This document shows positions 25,720 through 34,565 of a stretch of 64,000 bases of DNA, piece by piece (position 1 is the first letter of the stretch; each line of letters starts with the position of its first letter). The notes below the pieces were generated by a model. The model did no database searches, was not told where the DNA came from, and saw only the letters and a list, made by a program, of their open reading frames with translations. The stretch comes from JBCBKU01 sp038521345 (lineage in GTDB: Bacteria; Pseudomonadota; Alphaproteobacteria; Rhodobacterales; Rhodobacteraceae). Where the stretch lies: positions 76,057 through 140,056 of the forward strand of contig JBCBKU010000006.1 in NCBI GenBank assembly GCA_038521345.1, written 5' to 3'. The translations under genes were made by a program, and so were the position numbers.

Positions 25720-26628
25720 ATGGCGACAATGGACATTCTTTGCATCGGATCCGCGCTTTGGGACCAGATCGGGCGGCATGATGGCCCCATGGGGCACGGG
25801 GCGGACATGCCCGGGCGAATCCGGACGCGCCCGGGTGGTGTGGCCATGAACATCGCCCTCACCTTGCGGCGCTTTGGCCTGAATCCGCAGGTTCTGACCG
25901 CCCTTGGCAAGGACGAGGCCGGACGGTTGCTTCTTGAGGAGATCCGGGGCGCGGGTCTTGGTGGCGACTACATCCACATCATGCAGAACCACCCCACGGA
26001 CCGTTATATGGCCATCGAGGACACAAGCGGTCTCGTTGCCGCGGTTGCAGACGCGCACACGCTTGAAGCCGCCGGCGATGCAATTCTCGCGCCCTTGCGC
26101 AACGGTCCCTTGGGGACGCGGCAAGATCCCTATAGAGGCGCCATTGCGCTGGATGGTAACCTGACCGAGGCGCTCTTGTCCGAGATCGCCGCCGATCCCG
26201 CATTCGAACGCGCCGATCTTCGCATTGCGCCCGCCTCACCCGGCAAAGCCGCCCGCCTGGCCCCCCTGCTCGGCCATCCCGGTGCGACGCTTTATGTGAA
26301 CCGTGCCGAAGCAGGAACGCTGGCCGGTACTCCCGCCGCTTCGACGGAGGGCGTGGCTGATACGCTTGTTGCACGTGGCGCGACGCGGGTTTTGGTCACG
26401 GATGGCGGGCAACCGGTGGCCGAAGCAGGCCGCGCCGGCCGACGTACCGCCTGCCCCATTCCGGTGCAAATAGCGCAGATCACCGGAGCCGGAGATACAT
26501 TCATGGCGGCCCATATCGCCGCTGAACTGGGCGGCGCATCGCCCGAGGATGCTTTGCAAACGGCATTGGACGCCGCTGCCGGCCATGTCAGCGGCCAACC
26601 CGACATGTTGAAGGAAGCCGATCAGTGA
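25720..26628 (+). CDS. psuK: PfkB-family sugar kinase, probable pseudouridine kinase
   Basis: The 302-residue ribokinase-type enzyme has PGGVAMNIALTLRRFGL near the N-terminus and the catalytic QITGAGDTFMAAHIAAEL near the C-terminus. Pseudouridine kinase makes pseudouridine 5'-phosphate, the substrate of the next enzyme. The function is assigned mainly from coupling: its TGA overlaps the GTG start of psuG. The ATG at 25720 is used; ATG 25729 is an alternative. Confidence 0.85.
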   Translation: MATMDILCIGSALWDQIGRHDGPMGHGADMPGRIRTRPGGVAMNIALTLRRFGLNPQVLTALGKDEAGRLLLEEIRGAGLGGDYIHIMQNHPTDRYMAIEDTSGLVAAVADAHTLEAAGDAILAPLRNGPLGTRQDPYRGAIALDGNLTEALLSEIAADPAFERADLRIAPASPGKAARLAPLLGHPGATLYVNRAEAGTLAGTPAASTEGVADTLVARGATRVLVTDGGQPVAEAGRAGRRTACPIPVQIAQITGAGDTFMAAHIAAELGGASPEDALQTALDAAAGHVSGQPDMLKEADQ

Positions 26629-27542
26629 CACTGCCTATCCGCCTTTCCCCGGAGATCGCCCGCGCAAAGGCCGTCGGTCACGCTGTGGTGGCGCTCGAAT
26701 CCACGATCATCACCCACGGGATGCCCTGGCCCCGCAATGTCGAAACGGCACGACAGGTGGAAGCGGAGATCCGACAGGCCGGCGCCGTCCCTGCGACCAT
26801 CGCTGTCATGGACGGCGAACTGCGGGTGGGGTTGACGAATGACGAGCTGACCAAGCTTGGCCAGGCAAAAAACGTCGCCAAACTATCGCGAGCCGACATG
26901 GCCGCGTGCCTCGTCGCCGGGGGAACTGGTGCCACGACGGTTGCGGCCACGATGATTGCCGCGCGGGCAGCCGGAATTGATGTGTTCGCAACCGGAGGGA
27001 TCGGGGGCGTTCACCGCGGTGCGGAAACCAGTTTTGACATTTCCGCCGACCTGCATGAACTGGCGCGCACGCCGGTCACGGTCGTCTCGGCCGGTGCGAA
27101 GGCCATTCTGGACCTTGCGAAGACGCTCGAGGTCCTTGAGACGCTGGGCGTCCCGGTTTTTGCCTATGGCCAGGACGCGTTGCCTGCCTTTTGGTCGCGC
27201 GATGCCGGTTTGGCGGCCCCCTTGCGCGCCGACACGCCCGAACATGTTGCCGATGCCCATCTGATGCGCGCAGAACTGGGGCTGGACGGAGGGCAATTGG
27301 TGGCCCAGCCACTACCCCAGGACGACGAAATCCCTGCCGACGACCTCGCTCCGCTGATCGCCCGTGCGGAGGCGGATGCCGAGCAGAACGGGATCAGCGG
27401 CAAGGCGGTGACACCCTATCTACTGGCACGGATCTTCGACCTGACGGAGGGCCGCTCGCTCGAGGCGAACATCGCGTTGGTGCGGAACAATGCACGACTT
27501 GCCGCAAAAATCGCCATCGCGATCCTCGAAAGACGCACGTGA
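26625..27542 (+). CDS. psuG: Pseudouridine-5'-phosphate glycosidase
   Basis: This enzyme splits pseudouridine 5'-phosphate into uracil and ribose 5-phosphate, so modified RNA nucleosides can be salvaged. Motifs match the family: VALESTIITHGMPWP (catalytic Glu), ATGGIGGVHRGAE and the lysine in SAGAKAILDL. The 305-residue length is normal. It starts with GTG at 26625 inside the psuK stop (GTGA), so the two are coupled. Confidence 0.93.
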   Translation: MTLPIRLSPEIARAKAVGHAVVALESTIITHGMPWPRNVETARQVEAEIRQAGAVPATIAVMDGELRVGLTNDELTKLGQAKNVAKLSRADMAACLVAGGTGATTVAATMIAARAAGIDVFATGGIGGVHRGAETSFDISADLHELARTPVTVVSAGAKAILDLAKTLEVLETLGVPVFAYGQDALPAFWSRDAGLAAPLRADTPEHVADAHLMRAELGLDGGQLVAQPLPQDDEIPADDLAPLIARAEADAEQNGISGKAVTPYLLARIFDLTEGRSLEANIALVRNNARLAAKIAIAILERRT

Positions 27543-27621
27543 CCCTGTCCCAACCGCGCCGGAGTTGTATGGACCCGGCGATCCGCCTATTTTCAAAGCA
27601 TCGAGTTGGGCCAGAGATCGC

Positions 27622-28341
27622 ATGAACGACCGCACGGACATTTCTCAGATCAATGCCCCGCCGCGGCGGAAGAACAGCCTTTGGGGCGGATTGCGCGCGA
27701 GTTTCTTAACCGGGCTGATCGTGATCGTTCCGATTGCCGTTACGGCTTGGCTAATCTGGACCGTAATCGGCTGGATTGACGGTTGGGTCCTGCCCTTCGT
27801 CCCCGATCGCTGGCAGCCCGAGCAATATATCGGGATCAACCTGCGCGGGGTTGGGCTGATCTTCTTCTTCCTCTTCACGATCCTTGTGGGCTGGGTCGCC
27901 AAGGGGCTGATTGGGCGGTCCCTTCTCCGGTGGGCCGAAGGGGTTGTGGAAACACTGCCGGTCGTCCGTACAATCTACGGAGGCGTCAAGCAGATCGCCG
28001 AAACGGTCTTCAACCACTCGAACACGAGTTTCGAAAAGGCTTGTCTGGTGGAATATCCGCGGAAGGGTATCTGGGCGATCGCCTTCATCTCGACCCCGGC
28101 CCGCGGCGAAATCGATGCCGGTATTCCGGTCGACGACCAGAAGATCTCGGTCTTTCTGCCGACCACACCCAACCCGACGTCCGGTTTCCTCTTGTTTGTC
28201 CCACGCGCCGATGTGATCGAACTGGATATGGGGGTCGAGGACGCGGCCAAACTGATCATCTCGGCCGGTCTGGTTTATCCGGCGGGGACCGAAACGCCGC
28301 GCGAAGATCCGGTCGCGATCGAAAAACCGGCGGCCGAGTAG
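27622..28341 (+). CDS. DUF502 family membrane protein
   Basis: Two hydrophobic helices at residues 25-48 and 75-100 are followed by a soluble domain with the family motifs LPVVRTIYGGVKQI and TTPNPTSGFLLFVPRADVIELDM. Function is unknown for the family; a plant homologue (COV/LCV type) is membrane-bound. The ATG at 27622 gives 239 residues. It follows psuG by 79 bases and ends 2 bases before the convergent patatin gene. Confidence 0.85.
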   Translation: MNDRTDISQINAPPRRKNSLWGGLRASFLTGLIVIVPIAVTAWLIWTVIGWIDGWVLPFVPDRWQPEQYIGINLRGVGLIFFFLFTILVGWVAKGLIGRSLLRWAEGVVETLPVVRTIYGGVKQIAETVFNHSNTSFEKACLVEYPRKGIWAIAFISTPARGEIDAGIPVDDQKISVFLPTTPNPTSGFLLFVPRADVIELDMGVEDAAKLIISAGLVYPAGTETPREDPVAIEKPAAE

Positions 28342-28343
28342 GC

Positions 28344-29411
28344 CTAGCCGAACATCTCTTCCAGATCGATTGAGCTTGTCTTGCCGATGTGGCGTTTGCT
28401 GGCTTCAAGAAAATCCGCACAGGCGCGGCGGCCCGCCTTTTTCAATTCTGCCAGCACATATGGCGACGGGACCGTCTTGGTGGCCACCGAAAGCTGGGTC
28501 ATGAGATCGTCGTCCGAGACCATGTGGACGCGTATGTCGGCCATCGCGCCTTCGGGGATCCGGCCCTCGGCAATCAGCCGGTGCACGAAGCGGATCGCCC
28601 GCAGCTCCCGCAGTAGGGAAGAATTGAAGCTGATCTCGTTGATCCGGTTCAGGATCTCTTGCGGCGATACCGGTAACTCGTCCCGCTCCAGCGGGTTGAT
28701 GTTCACGACGAGGATGTCGTTCGGAAAGTCATCGGGAAAAAGCGGGAAAAGGGCCGGGTTCCCGGTGTACCCACCATCCCAGAACGCCTCTTTGTTCCCG
28801 GTCTTCGGATCGTCGATTTCGACCGCCTGAAAGATCGTTGGCAGGCACGCAGATGCGAGGATCACATCGGTCGAGATCTCTTCATGTTCGAAGACGCGGA
28901 TCTTGCCGGTGCGCACGTTCGTAGTTGAAACAAAAAGGGCAGGATCCACGCGGGCGCAGATCTTGTCATACGCGAAGACGTCCACGATGCGTTGCAGCGG
29001 ATTGCGATAAAAGGGTCCATAGGCGTAGGGCGAAAGAACGCGGGTCATCGCATCAGAGATCGCATAGGGCAGCGAGTATTCGATGGCGTGGCTGACAAAG
29101 GCCGGCGGCGGCATGAGCGGCTGCATCCAACCGGCAATCCGCATGTCGTTGATCGCCCCAACCTGCCCCCAAAGCCAATCAAGATTGGCCTTCGCCCCGG
29201 CCCTGCCATCCGCCAGCATCCCCGCCTTGAACGCGGCTCCGTTCAGGGCACCGGCGGAGGTTCCGGAAATCGCTGCCACCTCGATGTCGTCTTCTTCCAG
29301 CAAGCGGTCGAGCACGCCCCAGGTGAATGCGCCATGCGCGCCGCCGCCCTGAAGGGCCAGATTGATCCGTTTGACGGCGCGGGTTCGGGGTTTTGCCGGC
29401 GTTCTTGCCAT
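28344..29411 (-). CDS. Patatin-like phospholipase/acyl hydrolase
   Basis: The Ser-Asp dyad hydrolase shows the oxyanion loop LALQGGGAHGAFTWGVLDRL, the nucleophile elbow GTSAG (Ser52) and the second motif DGGYTGNP. No signal peptide is visible, so it acts inside the cell. It lies 3 bases downstream of the 3-hydroxybutyrate dehydrogenase gene, which hints at lipid or polyhydroxybutyrate turnover. The 355-residue length fits the bacterial group. Confidence 0.9.
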   Translation of the reverse strand: MARTPAKPRTRAVKRINLALQGGGAHGAFTWGVLDRLLEEDDIEVAAISGTSAGALNGAAFKAGMLADGRAGAKANLDWLWGQVGAINDMRIAGWMQPLMPPPAFVSHAIEYSLPYAISDAMTRVLSPYAYGPFYRNPLQRIVDVFAYDKICARVDPALFVSTTNVRTGKIRVFEHEEISTDVILASACLPTIFQAVEIDDPKTGNKEAFWDGGYTGNPALFPLFPDDFPNDILVVNINPLERDELPVSPQEILNRINEISFNSSLLRELRAIRFVHRLIAEGRIPEGAMADIRVHMVSDDDLMTQLSVATKTVPSPYVLAELKKAGRRACADFLEASKRHIGKTSSIDLEEMFG

Positions 29412-29414
29412 TGC

Positions 29415-30188
29415 CTAGAGTGCGGTCCAGCCGCCGTCGACGCTGATCGTCGTACCCGTGATTTGGGCCGCGGCGTCTGAGCAGAGAAAGGCGACCACAC
29501 CGCCTAATTGTTCCGTCGTGGCAAACTCTTTCGATGGCTGCCGGGCCAGCAAGACCTCACGGATCGCGGTTTCGCGGTCCATGTCGTATTGCTTCATCGT
29601 GTCGGGGATCTGGCTTTCGACAAGCGGGGTAATGACATAGCCGGGACAGACAGCATTTGCTGTGATCGGTTCTTCGGCGGTCTCGAGCGCCACAACCTTC
29701 GTCATCCCGACCACACCGTGTTTTGCCGCCACATACGCCGACTTGTAGGGCGACGCGGTCAGGCCATGGGCCGAGGCAATGTTGACGACACGCCCCCACC
29801 CCGCCTTGCGCATGATCGGAAGCGCCACCGCCGTCGTGTGAAAGGCCGAGGACAGCATGATGGCGATGATCGCGTCCCACTTCGATGTCGGAAATTCGTC
29901 AATCGGGGCGACATGCTGAATGCCAGCGTTGTTGATCAGGATATCGCAAGTGCCTGCGGTCTCGACCAACGCCCGTGACTGATCTCCGTCCGACAGATCC
30001 GCCTGGATGTAGCGGGCCTCGACCCCGGTCTCGTCGGCGATTTCCTTGGCCAGCGCGTGGTCTTCCTCACGGTCTGTGTAGGAGTTCAGGACCACATTCG
30101 CACCGTGCCGTGCGAGTTCCCGGGCGATTCCAAGTCCGATGCCCGAGTTCGATCCCGTAATGATGGCGGTTTTACCCTCAAGCGACAT
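29415..30188 (-). CDS. bdhA: 3-hydroxybutyrate dehydrogenase (short-chain dehydrogenase)
   Basis: The enzyme interconverts 3-hydroxybutyrate and acetoacetate with NAD. It has the Rossmann glycine motif TGSNSGIGLGIA, NNAGIQHVAPIDEF and the catalytic Ser-Tyr-Lys in NIASAHGLTASPYKSAYVAAK. The C-terminus TGTTISVDGGWTAL is typical of BdhA. The ATG at 30188 gives 257 residues. It forms a minus-strand pair with the patatin gene. Confidence 0.92.
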   Translation of the reverse strand: MSLEGKTAIITGSNSGIGLGIARELARHGANVVLNSYTDREEDHALAKEIADETGVEARYIQADLSDGDQSRALVETAGTCDILINNAGIQHVAPIDEFPTSKWDAIIAIMLSSAFHTTAVALPIMRKAGWGRVVNIASAHGLTASPYKSAYVAAKHGVVGMTKVVALETAEEPITANAVCPGYVITPLVESQIPDTMKQYDMDRETAIREVLLARQPSKEFATTEQLGGVVAFLCSDAAAQITGTTISVDGGWTAL

Positions 30189-30277
30189 GGTCCCCTCCGC
30201 GCTGGCACTTTTCGCGTTCATGCCATGCTGCAGGTGCAAATACCACGGGCTCAGGGTCGGAACGCAGGGAACCGCCC

Positions 30278-30306
30278 AAAAAAAACGCCCGCACAAGGCG
30301 GGCGTT
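30278..30306 (-). terminator. Rho-independent terminator, minus strand
   Basis: On the minus strand AACGCCCGC (30306-30298), loop CTTGT and GCGGGCGTT (30292-30284) form a perfect 9-base-pair stem followed by six more T. The complementary strand lacks a T-run after the stem. It ends transcripts that come from the right, where no annotated minus-strand gene lies. Confidence 0.9.
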
Positions 30307-30353
30307 AAGTTATTGAGGCAGGTTTCATACAGGCAAGAAACCTATCGAGCAGT
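30278..30353 (-). ncRNA. Candidate small RNA, about 76 nt, minus strand
   Basis: A complete small transcription unit can be read in this gap. A promoter (30388-30360) points left and predicts a start near 30353. The RNA would have a 7-base-pair hairpin, AGGTTTC with GAAACCT (30343-30337 with 30326-30320), a single-stranded stretch GCCTCAATAACTTA, and a 9-base-pair terminator followed by U6. There is no minus-strand gene upstream to which the terminator could belong: the gene to the right is on the plus strand, and bdhA starts only downstream. No similarity to a known family is recognised. Confidence 0.65.
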
Positions 30354-30359
30354 GCGTCT

Positions 30360-30388
30360 CTTATACGCAAAGGCCCGCCACGGGCCAA
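30360..30388 (-). promoter_or_regulatory. Predicted promoter of the small RNA, with an inverted repeat over the -35 region
   Basis: The minus strand carries TTGGCC (30388-30383), a 17-base spacer and TATAAG (30365-30360), a good sigma70-type promoter. A perfect inverted repeat GGCCCG-CCA-CGGGCC (30372-30386) covers the -35 element and spacer and could be an operator. Confidence 0.6.
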
Positions 30389-30467
30389 GCTAAAAGTTTG
30401 AAAAGGCTCGGAACCCCGACTACGCTGCGGCCCAACCATAAAAGGGAGCAGAGGGATTGTTGCGGAT

Positions 30468-32285
30468 ATGCGCATGATCAATTTCCGGGCGATGCGGGTG
30501 ACATTGACCGCCATGGGGTTTGCTGTCGCAGCGCTTGCTGCACAAGGCGAACCAAGCCATGGCATAGCTATGTATGGGGAACCGGCGCTCCCACCCGATT
30601 TTGTGTCCCTGCCCCACGCCAATCCTGAAGCCCCCAAGGGTGGAAGCATCGTTCAGGGTGAAGTGGGCAGTTTCGATTCGCTCAATCCGCATATTCTGAA
30701 GGGCCGGGTCCCGTGGCAGTTGCGCTTTTTAGCACATGAAAGCCTCATGGGCCGCAACTACGGTGAGCCCTTTGCGCTTTATGGCGTTCTCGCCGAATCG
30801 GTCGAGACCGATCCTGACCGGACTTGGGTCGAGTTCACACTGCGTCCCGAGGCGCAGTTTTCCGACGGAACACCGGTGACAGTGGAAGACGTGCTCTGGT
30901 CGTATGAAACGCTCGGAACTGCCGGGCACCCCCGATACCATGGCACGTGGGACAAGATCGCGTCCGCCGAAGCGGTGGGCGAGCGGACCGTTCGGTTCGA
31001 GTTTGCTGAAGCTGACCGCGAGCTGCCGCTGATCATGGGGATGCGACCGATCCTGAAGAAGGCCCAATGGGACGGAGTGGACTTTGCCGAGTCGGGCATC
31101 GACATCATCCCGATCTCGTCGGCGCCCTATATAATTGACGATTTCGAACCCGGGCGCTTCGTGTCGTTGCGGCGCAACCCGGATTACTGGGGCAAGGACC
31201 TGCCTTTCATGCGCGGTCAGGCCAACCTCGACGAAATCCGGATGGAGTTCTTCGGGGACGGCACCGCCATGTTCGAGGCCTTCAAGGCCGGCATTCTGAA
31301 CACGATGCGCGAGACGAACGTCCAGAAATGGGACACCCAGTACGATTTTCCCGCCATGGATGCGGGCGATGTCGTGAAATCGGTGATCCCGCATCAACGC
31401 CCGTCGGGGATCTCGGGTTTCGTCATGAACACCCGGCGAGACATCTTTCAGGACTGGCGTGTGCGAGAGGCGTTGATCACCGCCTTCAACTACGAGTTCA
31501 TCAACCAGACACTGAACGGCGGTCAAAGCCCGCGGATCACCTCGTATTTCTCGAACTCGGTTCTCGGAATGGAGGACGGCCCAGCCACAGGCGAGGTGCG
31601 CGCGCTTCTCGAACCTTTTGCCGACGACCTCCTGCCCGGGGCGCTCGACGGCTATACCCTTCCCGCTTCGGACGGATCGGAACGCAATCGGGCGGGTATT
31701 GCGCGGGCGCTCGAGCTGTTGGAGGCGGCGGGCTGGACGGTGCAGGACGGTGCGCTGCGCAATGCGAACGGCGCGCCCTTCGCGTTTGAGATCCTGTTGT
31801 CCAATGGGTCCACCGAAACCCAGCAGGTGGCCGATCTCTATGTCTCGGCTCTGCGGCGTCTCGGGATCGATCCAACGATTTCGGCGATAGATAGCGCGCA
31901 GCTCAAAGAGCGGACCCAGACCTTTGATTTCGACATGACGTGGTACACGCGGGGATTGTCCCTGTCGCCCGGGAACGAACAGCGGCTGTACTGGGGGATC
32001 GAGGCCGCGGATACCGAAGGGTCGCGGAACTGGATGGGGGTCAAGTCGCCCGCCATCGAGGCCATGGTCGACACCATGCTGAACGCCGACGATCAGGAGA
32101 CGTTCATCGCCGCAACCCGGGCCCTGGACCGGATCCTTGTCTCCGGGAGGTATGTCGTGCCGGCCTGGCATAATCCGGTGGCGCGTCTCGCCCATGCAAA
32201 GGAACTGAGTTATCCCGAGACGGTGCCGATCTACGGGGACTGGATCGGGTTTCAGCCCGATCTCTGGTGGTACGAAGAAGGCTAA
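30468..32285 (+). CDS. Extracellular solute-binding protein, family 5 (YejA-like)
   Basis: A periplasmic binding protein of a peptide/microcin-C type ABC importer. The N-terminus is a signal peptide (MRVTLTAMGFAVAALAA within the first 30 residues). The mature part shows GGSIVQGEVGSFDSLNPH, a block close to YejA, then FVSLRRNPDYWGKDLPF and a C-terminal EWSF5-type end. At 605 residues it is full length. No permease or ATPase gene follows, so it is an orphan binding protein or works with a transporter encoded elsewhere. Two start ATGs (30468, 30474) are possible. Confidence 0.88.
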   Translation: MRMINFRAMRVTLTAMGFAVAALAAQGEPSHGIAMYGEPALPPDFVSLPHANPEAPKGGSIVQGEVGSFDSLNPHILKGRVPWQLRFLAHESLMGRNYGEPFALYGVLAESVETDPDRTWVEFTLRPEAQFSDGTPVTVEDVLWSYETLGTAGHPRYHGTWDKIASAEAVGERTVRFEFAEADRELPLIMGMRPILKKAQWDGVDFAESGIDIIPISSAPYIIDDFEPGRFVSLRRNPDYWGKDLPFMRGQANLDEIRMEFFGDGTAMFEAFKAGILNTMRETNVQKWDTQYDFPAMDAGDVVKSVIPHQRPSGISGFVMNTRRDIFQDWRVREALITAFNYEFINQTLNGGQSPRITSYFSNSVLGMEDGPATGEVRALLEPFADDLLPGALDGYTLPASDGSERNRAGIARALELLEAAGWTVQDGALRNANGAPFAFEILLSNGSTETQQVADLYVSALRRLGIDPTISAIDSAQLKERTQTFDFDMTWYTRGLSLSPGNEQRLYWGIEAADTEGSRNWMGVKSPAIEAMVDTMLNADDQETFIAATRALDRILVSGRYVVPAWHNPVARLAHAKELSYPETVPIYGDWIGFQPDLWWYEEG

Positions 32286-32291
32286 CCAAAC

Positions 32292-32408
32292 ATGAAATAC
32301 GTTCTTCTCCTTGTCGTGGCGCTGGCCGCATTGGCCGGATGCAACACGATCGACGGATTGGGTCAGGACATCTCGGAAGGCGCACGAGCAATCGACCGGG
32401 CAATCTAA
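32292..32408 (+). CDS. Entericidin-like small lipoprotein
   Basis: A 38-residue peptide: MKYVLLLVVALAALAGC is a signal with a lipobox and Cys17 as the lipid-attachment site, followed by NTIDGLGQDISEGARAIDRA, the entericidin A/B pattern. Entericidins are membrane-associated bacteriolytic or stress lipoproteins in enterics; in this order they are common but their role is not settled. It starts 6 bases after the binding-protein gene and may be cotranscribed. Confidence 0.85.
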   Translation: MKYVLLLVVALAALAGCNTIDGLGQDISEGARAIDRAI

Positions 32409-32446
32409 GGGTGGACGCTGTCGTATCGCCCGCCTAGCGAAGGGGC

Positions 32447-33931
32447 ATGCATCGCCTGCCCCAGACGTTCCACCTTGCCGCTCATGTCCTAAGGTTCGCC
32501 GATAAGGAACCCGACCGGATTGCGCTGGTGCGGGTTGCGCCGCACGGGAAGCTTGAAGAGTGGAGCTTTGGCCGGCTCGCTGCCGCAGTTTACGGGACCG
32601 CGGCAAGGCTTTCTGGACTGGGGGTCCGGCCGGGTGATCGGGTGCTTCTGAGGATCGGCAACACGATCGACTTTCCGGTGGTGTTCCTCGCCGTAACAGT
32701 CGCCGGCGGCGTACCGGCTATTGCCTCGGCGACACTGACCGTTCCGGAAATCACCGCCTTGGCCAACGACATCCGCCCTGCACATGTCGTGGTTGCCCCG
32801 GGTGTCTCTCAACCGGACGGGGCCTGGCCCCGCATCCCGCTCGGAGATCTCGCGAAATCCAGCAACCTTGCCCCCCTGTCCCCAAAGCCGGGGGACCCCC
32901 ACCGTCCAGGCTATATTGTCACCACATCCGGGACGTCCGGGCGCCCGCAGGCGGTTCTGCACGCCCACCGCGCGATCTGGGCGCGTCAAAGCATGGTCGA
33001 TGGATGGTACGGCCTTCGCCACGACGACCGGGTTCTCCACGCGGGAGCATTCAACTGGACCTACACGCTTGGTACCGGGCTTCTCGATCCCTGGGCGGCG
33101 GGAGCCACGGCAATCATCCCGGAAAGCGCGGAAAGTCAAGATCTGCCGGGACTGATACAAAGGCATTGCGCAACAATTTTTGCTTCCGCACCAGGAGTTT
33201 ACCGGCAGATGTTGCGGCACTGGACGGGCGCAAGTGACGCTTTGCGGCACGGCCTTTCAGCGGGCGAGAAACTAGCCGATCCCATTCGATCGGATTGGGA
33301 GTCAAAGACGGGCACAGCGATCCACGAAGCTTTCGGTATGTCCGAATGCTCGACCTTCGTTTCGGGCGCGCCCCGCCGCCCTGCCCCGGCCGGGGCTATA
33401 GGGTATCCGCAGCCCGGGCGCCGGATCAATGCGCTGGACCCGGACCACGGACCCGGCCGAACCGGAACGCTTGCCATAGCGACGGACGATCCCGGGCTGA
33501 TGCTGGGTTACCTGACGGACGGCGTGCTCGACACCTTGCCCGTCTCCGGGCCGTGGTTTCCCACGGGCGACCGGGTTGAGATCCGAGAGGACGGTGCGGT
33601 TTCCTACCTCGGGCGCGAGGATGACATGATGAATGCCGGGGGTTTCCGGGTCTCGCCGCTTGAAGTCGAAGCGGCGCTTGCGGACCATCCGGAGATCCGC
33701 GACGCGGCGGCCATCGAATTCGCGGTCAAGGAAACGGCAAGCATCATTGTCGCCTGCTATGTCGCCGAGACGGTGCTGGACGAAGCGGCCCTTTCCAGCC
33801 ATATGTCAGAGCGTCTGGCGCCCTACAAACTCCCGCGCCGGTTCATCCACATGGACGCGCTGCCCCGCGGGGCCAACGGCAAGCTTCTGCGCCGGGCGCT
33901 GAGACGCGAGGTGCGTGATGATCAAGCTTGA
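32447..33931 (+). CDS. Adenylate-forming acyl-CoA synthetase family protein
   Basis: An ANL-superfamily enzyme that would activate a carboxylic acid as acyl-AMP and then transfer it to CoA. Motifs in order: the P-loop YIVTTSGTSGRPQAVLH (residues 155-171), EAFGMSECSTF, the hinge YLGREDDMMNAGGFRVSPLEVE and the terminal lysine in PRGANGKLLRRAL. At 494 residues it is compact. The sequence is nearest in style to benzoate/medium-chain acyl ligases; the substrate is unknown. Its last 14 bases overlap the DsbA-family gene. Confidence 0.85.
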   Translation: MHRLPQTFHLAAHVLRFADKEPDRIALVRVAPHGKLEEWSFGRLAAAVYGTAARLSGLGVRPGDRVLLRIGNTIDFPVVFLAVTVAGGVPAIASATLTVPEITALANDIRPAHVVVAPGVSQPDGAWPRIPLGDLAKSSNLAPLSPKPGDPHRPGYIVTTSGTSGRPQAVLHAHRAIWARQSMVDGWYGLRHDDRVLHAGAFNWTYTLGTGLLDPWAAGATAIIPESAESQDLPGLIQRHCATIFASAPGVYRQMLRHWTGASDALRHGLSAGEKLADPIRSDWESKTGTAIHEAFGMSECSTFVSGAPRRPAPAGAIGYPQPGRRINALDPDHGPGRTGTLAIATDDPGLMLGYLTDGVLDTLPVSGPWFPTGDRVEIREDGAVSYLGREDDMMNAGGFRVSPLEVEAALADHPEIRDAAAIEFAVKETASIIVACYVAETVLDEAALSSHMSERLAPYKLPRRFIHMDALPRGANGKLLRRALRREVRDDQA

Positions 33932-34565
33932 TATCCTGTCCGATCCGATCTGCCCTTGGTGCCTGATTGGCAAGGCCCAGCTTGACCGCGCGCTTGAGGC
34001 AGCGGGCGACCACCCGTTTGTCGTCGAATGGCATCCCTTCCAACTGAACCCCGACATGCCCGCCGATGGTATGGATCGGCGCGAATACCTCGAAACCAAG
34101 TTCGGTGGACGCGAAAATGCCATTCAGGTTTACGGTCGTATCGCCGACGCGGCCGAGGCCGCTGGAGTGGCCATCGATTTTGAAGGCATCAATCGTACGC
34201 CCAATACGCTGGATGCCCACCGCCTCATCCACTGGGCCGGGCTCGAGGGGCGGCAGACCCCGGTCGTGGCCGCCCTGTTCAAAGCCTATTTCCAAGAGGG
34301 ACGCGACATCGGAGACCATGCCGTACTTCTGGATGTCGCCGAGGCACAGGGCCTTGACCGGGCCATGACGGAGCGTCTGCTGGGGTCGGATGCCGATGCC
34401 GACGACATTCGCGCACGCGACGCCCATGCGCGCGAGCGGGGCGTGACCGGAGTGCCAACCTTCGTCATCGGCCAGCGCCACGCTGTACCGGGCGCCCAGC
34501 CGCCGGAACTCTGGGCGCAGGTGATCGAAGAGCTGTCCCAATCGGCGGACAGCGGAGATGCCTGA
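33918..34565 (+). CDS. DsbA-family oxidoreductase (FrnE-like)
   Basis: A thioredoxin-fold protein with the active-site CPWC at residues 12-15 (LSDPICPWCLIGK) and the cis-Pro loop GVTGVPTFVIG. It has no signal peptide, so it is cytoplasmic, like FrnE, which has dithiol oxidoreductase activity. The ATG at 33918 is used; a GTG directly before is less likely. It overlaps the acyl-CoA synthetase gene upstream and the efflux gene downstream (8 bases), so all are coupled. Confidence 0.88.
   Translation: MIKLDILSDPICPWCLIGKAQLDRALEAAGDHPFVVEWHPFQLNPDMPADGMDRREYLETKFGGRENAIQVYGRIADAAEAAGVAIDFEGINRTPNTLDAHRLIHWAGLEGRQTPVVAALFKAYFQEGRDIGDHAVLLDVAEAQGLDRAMTERLLGSDADADDIRARDAHARERGVTGVPTFVIGQRHAVPGAQPPELWAQVIEELSQSADSGDA

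Noticed and set aside
30729..32606. A 625-codon open frame on the minus strand, antisense to the YejA-like gene
   Set aside because: Its translation is rich in Arg, His and Gly with no family motif, while the plus strand encodes a clear binding protein. Long antisense frames are a by-product of GC-rich codon use.
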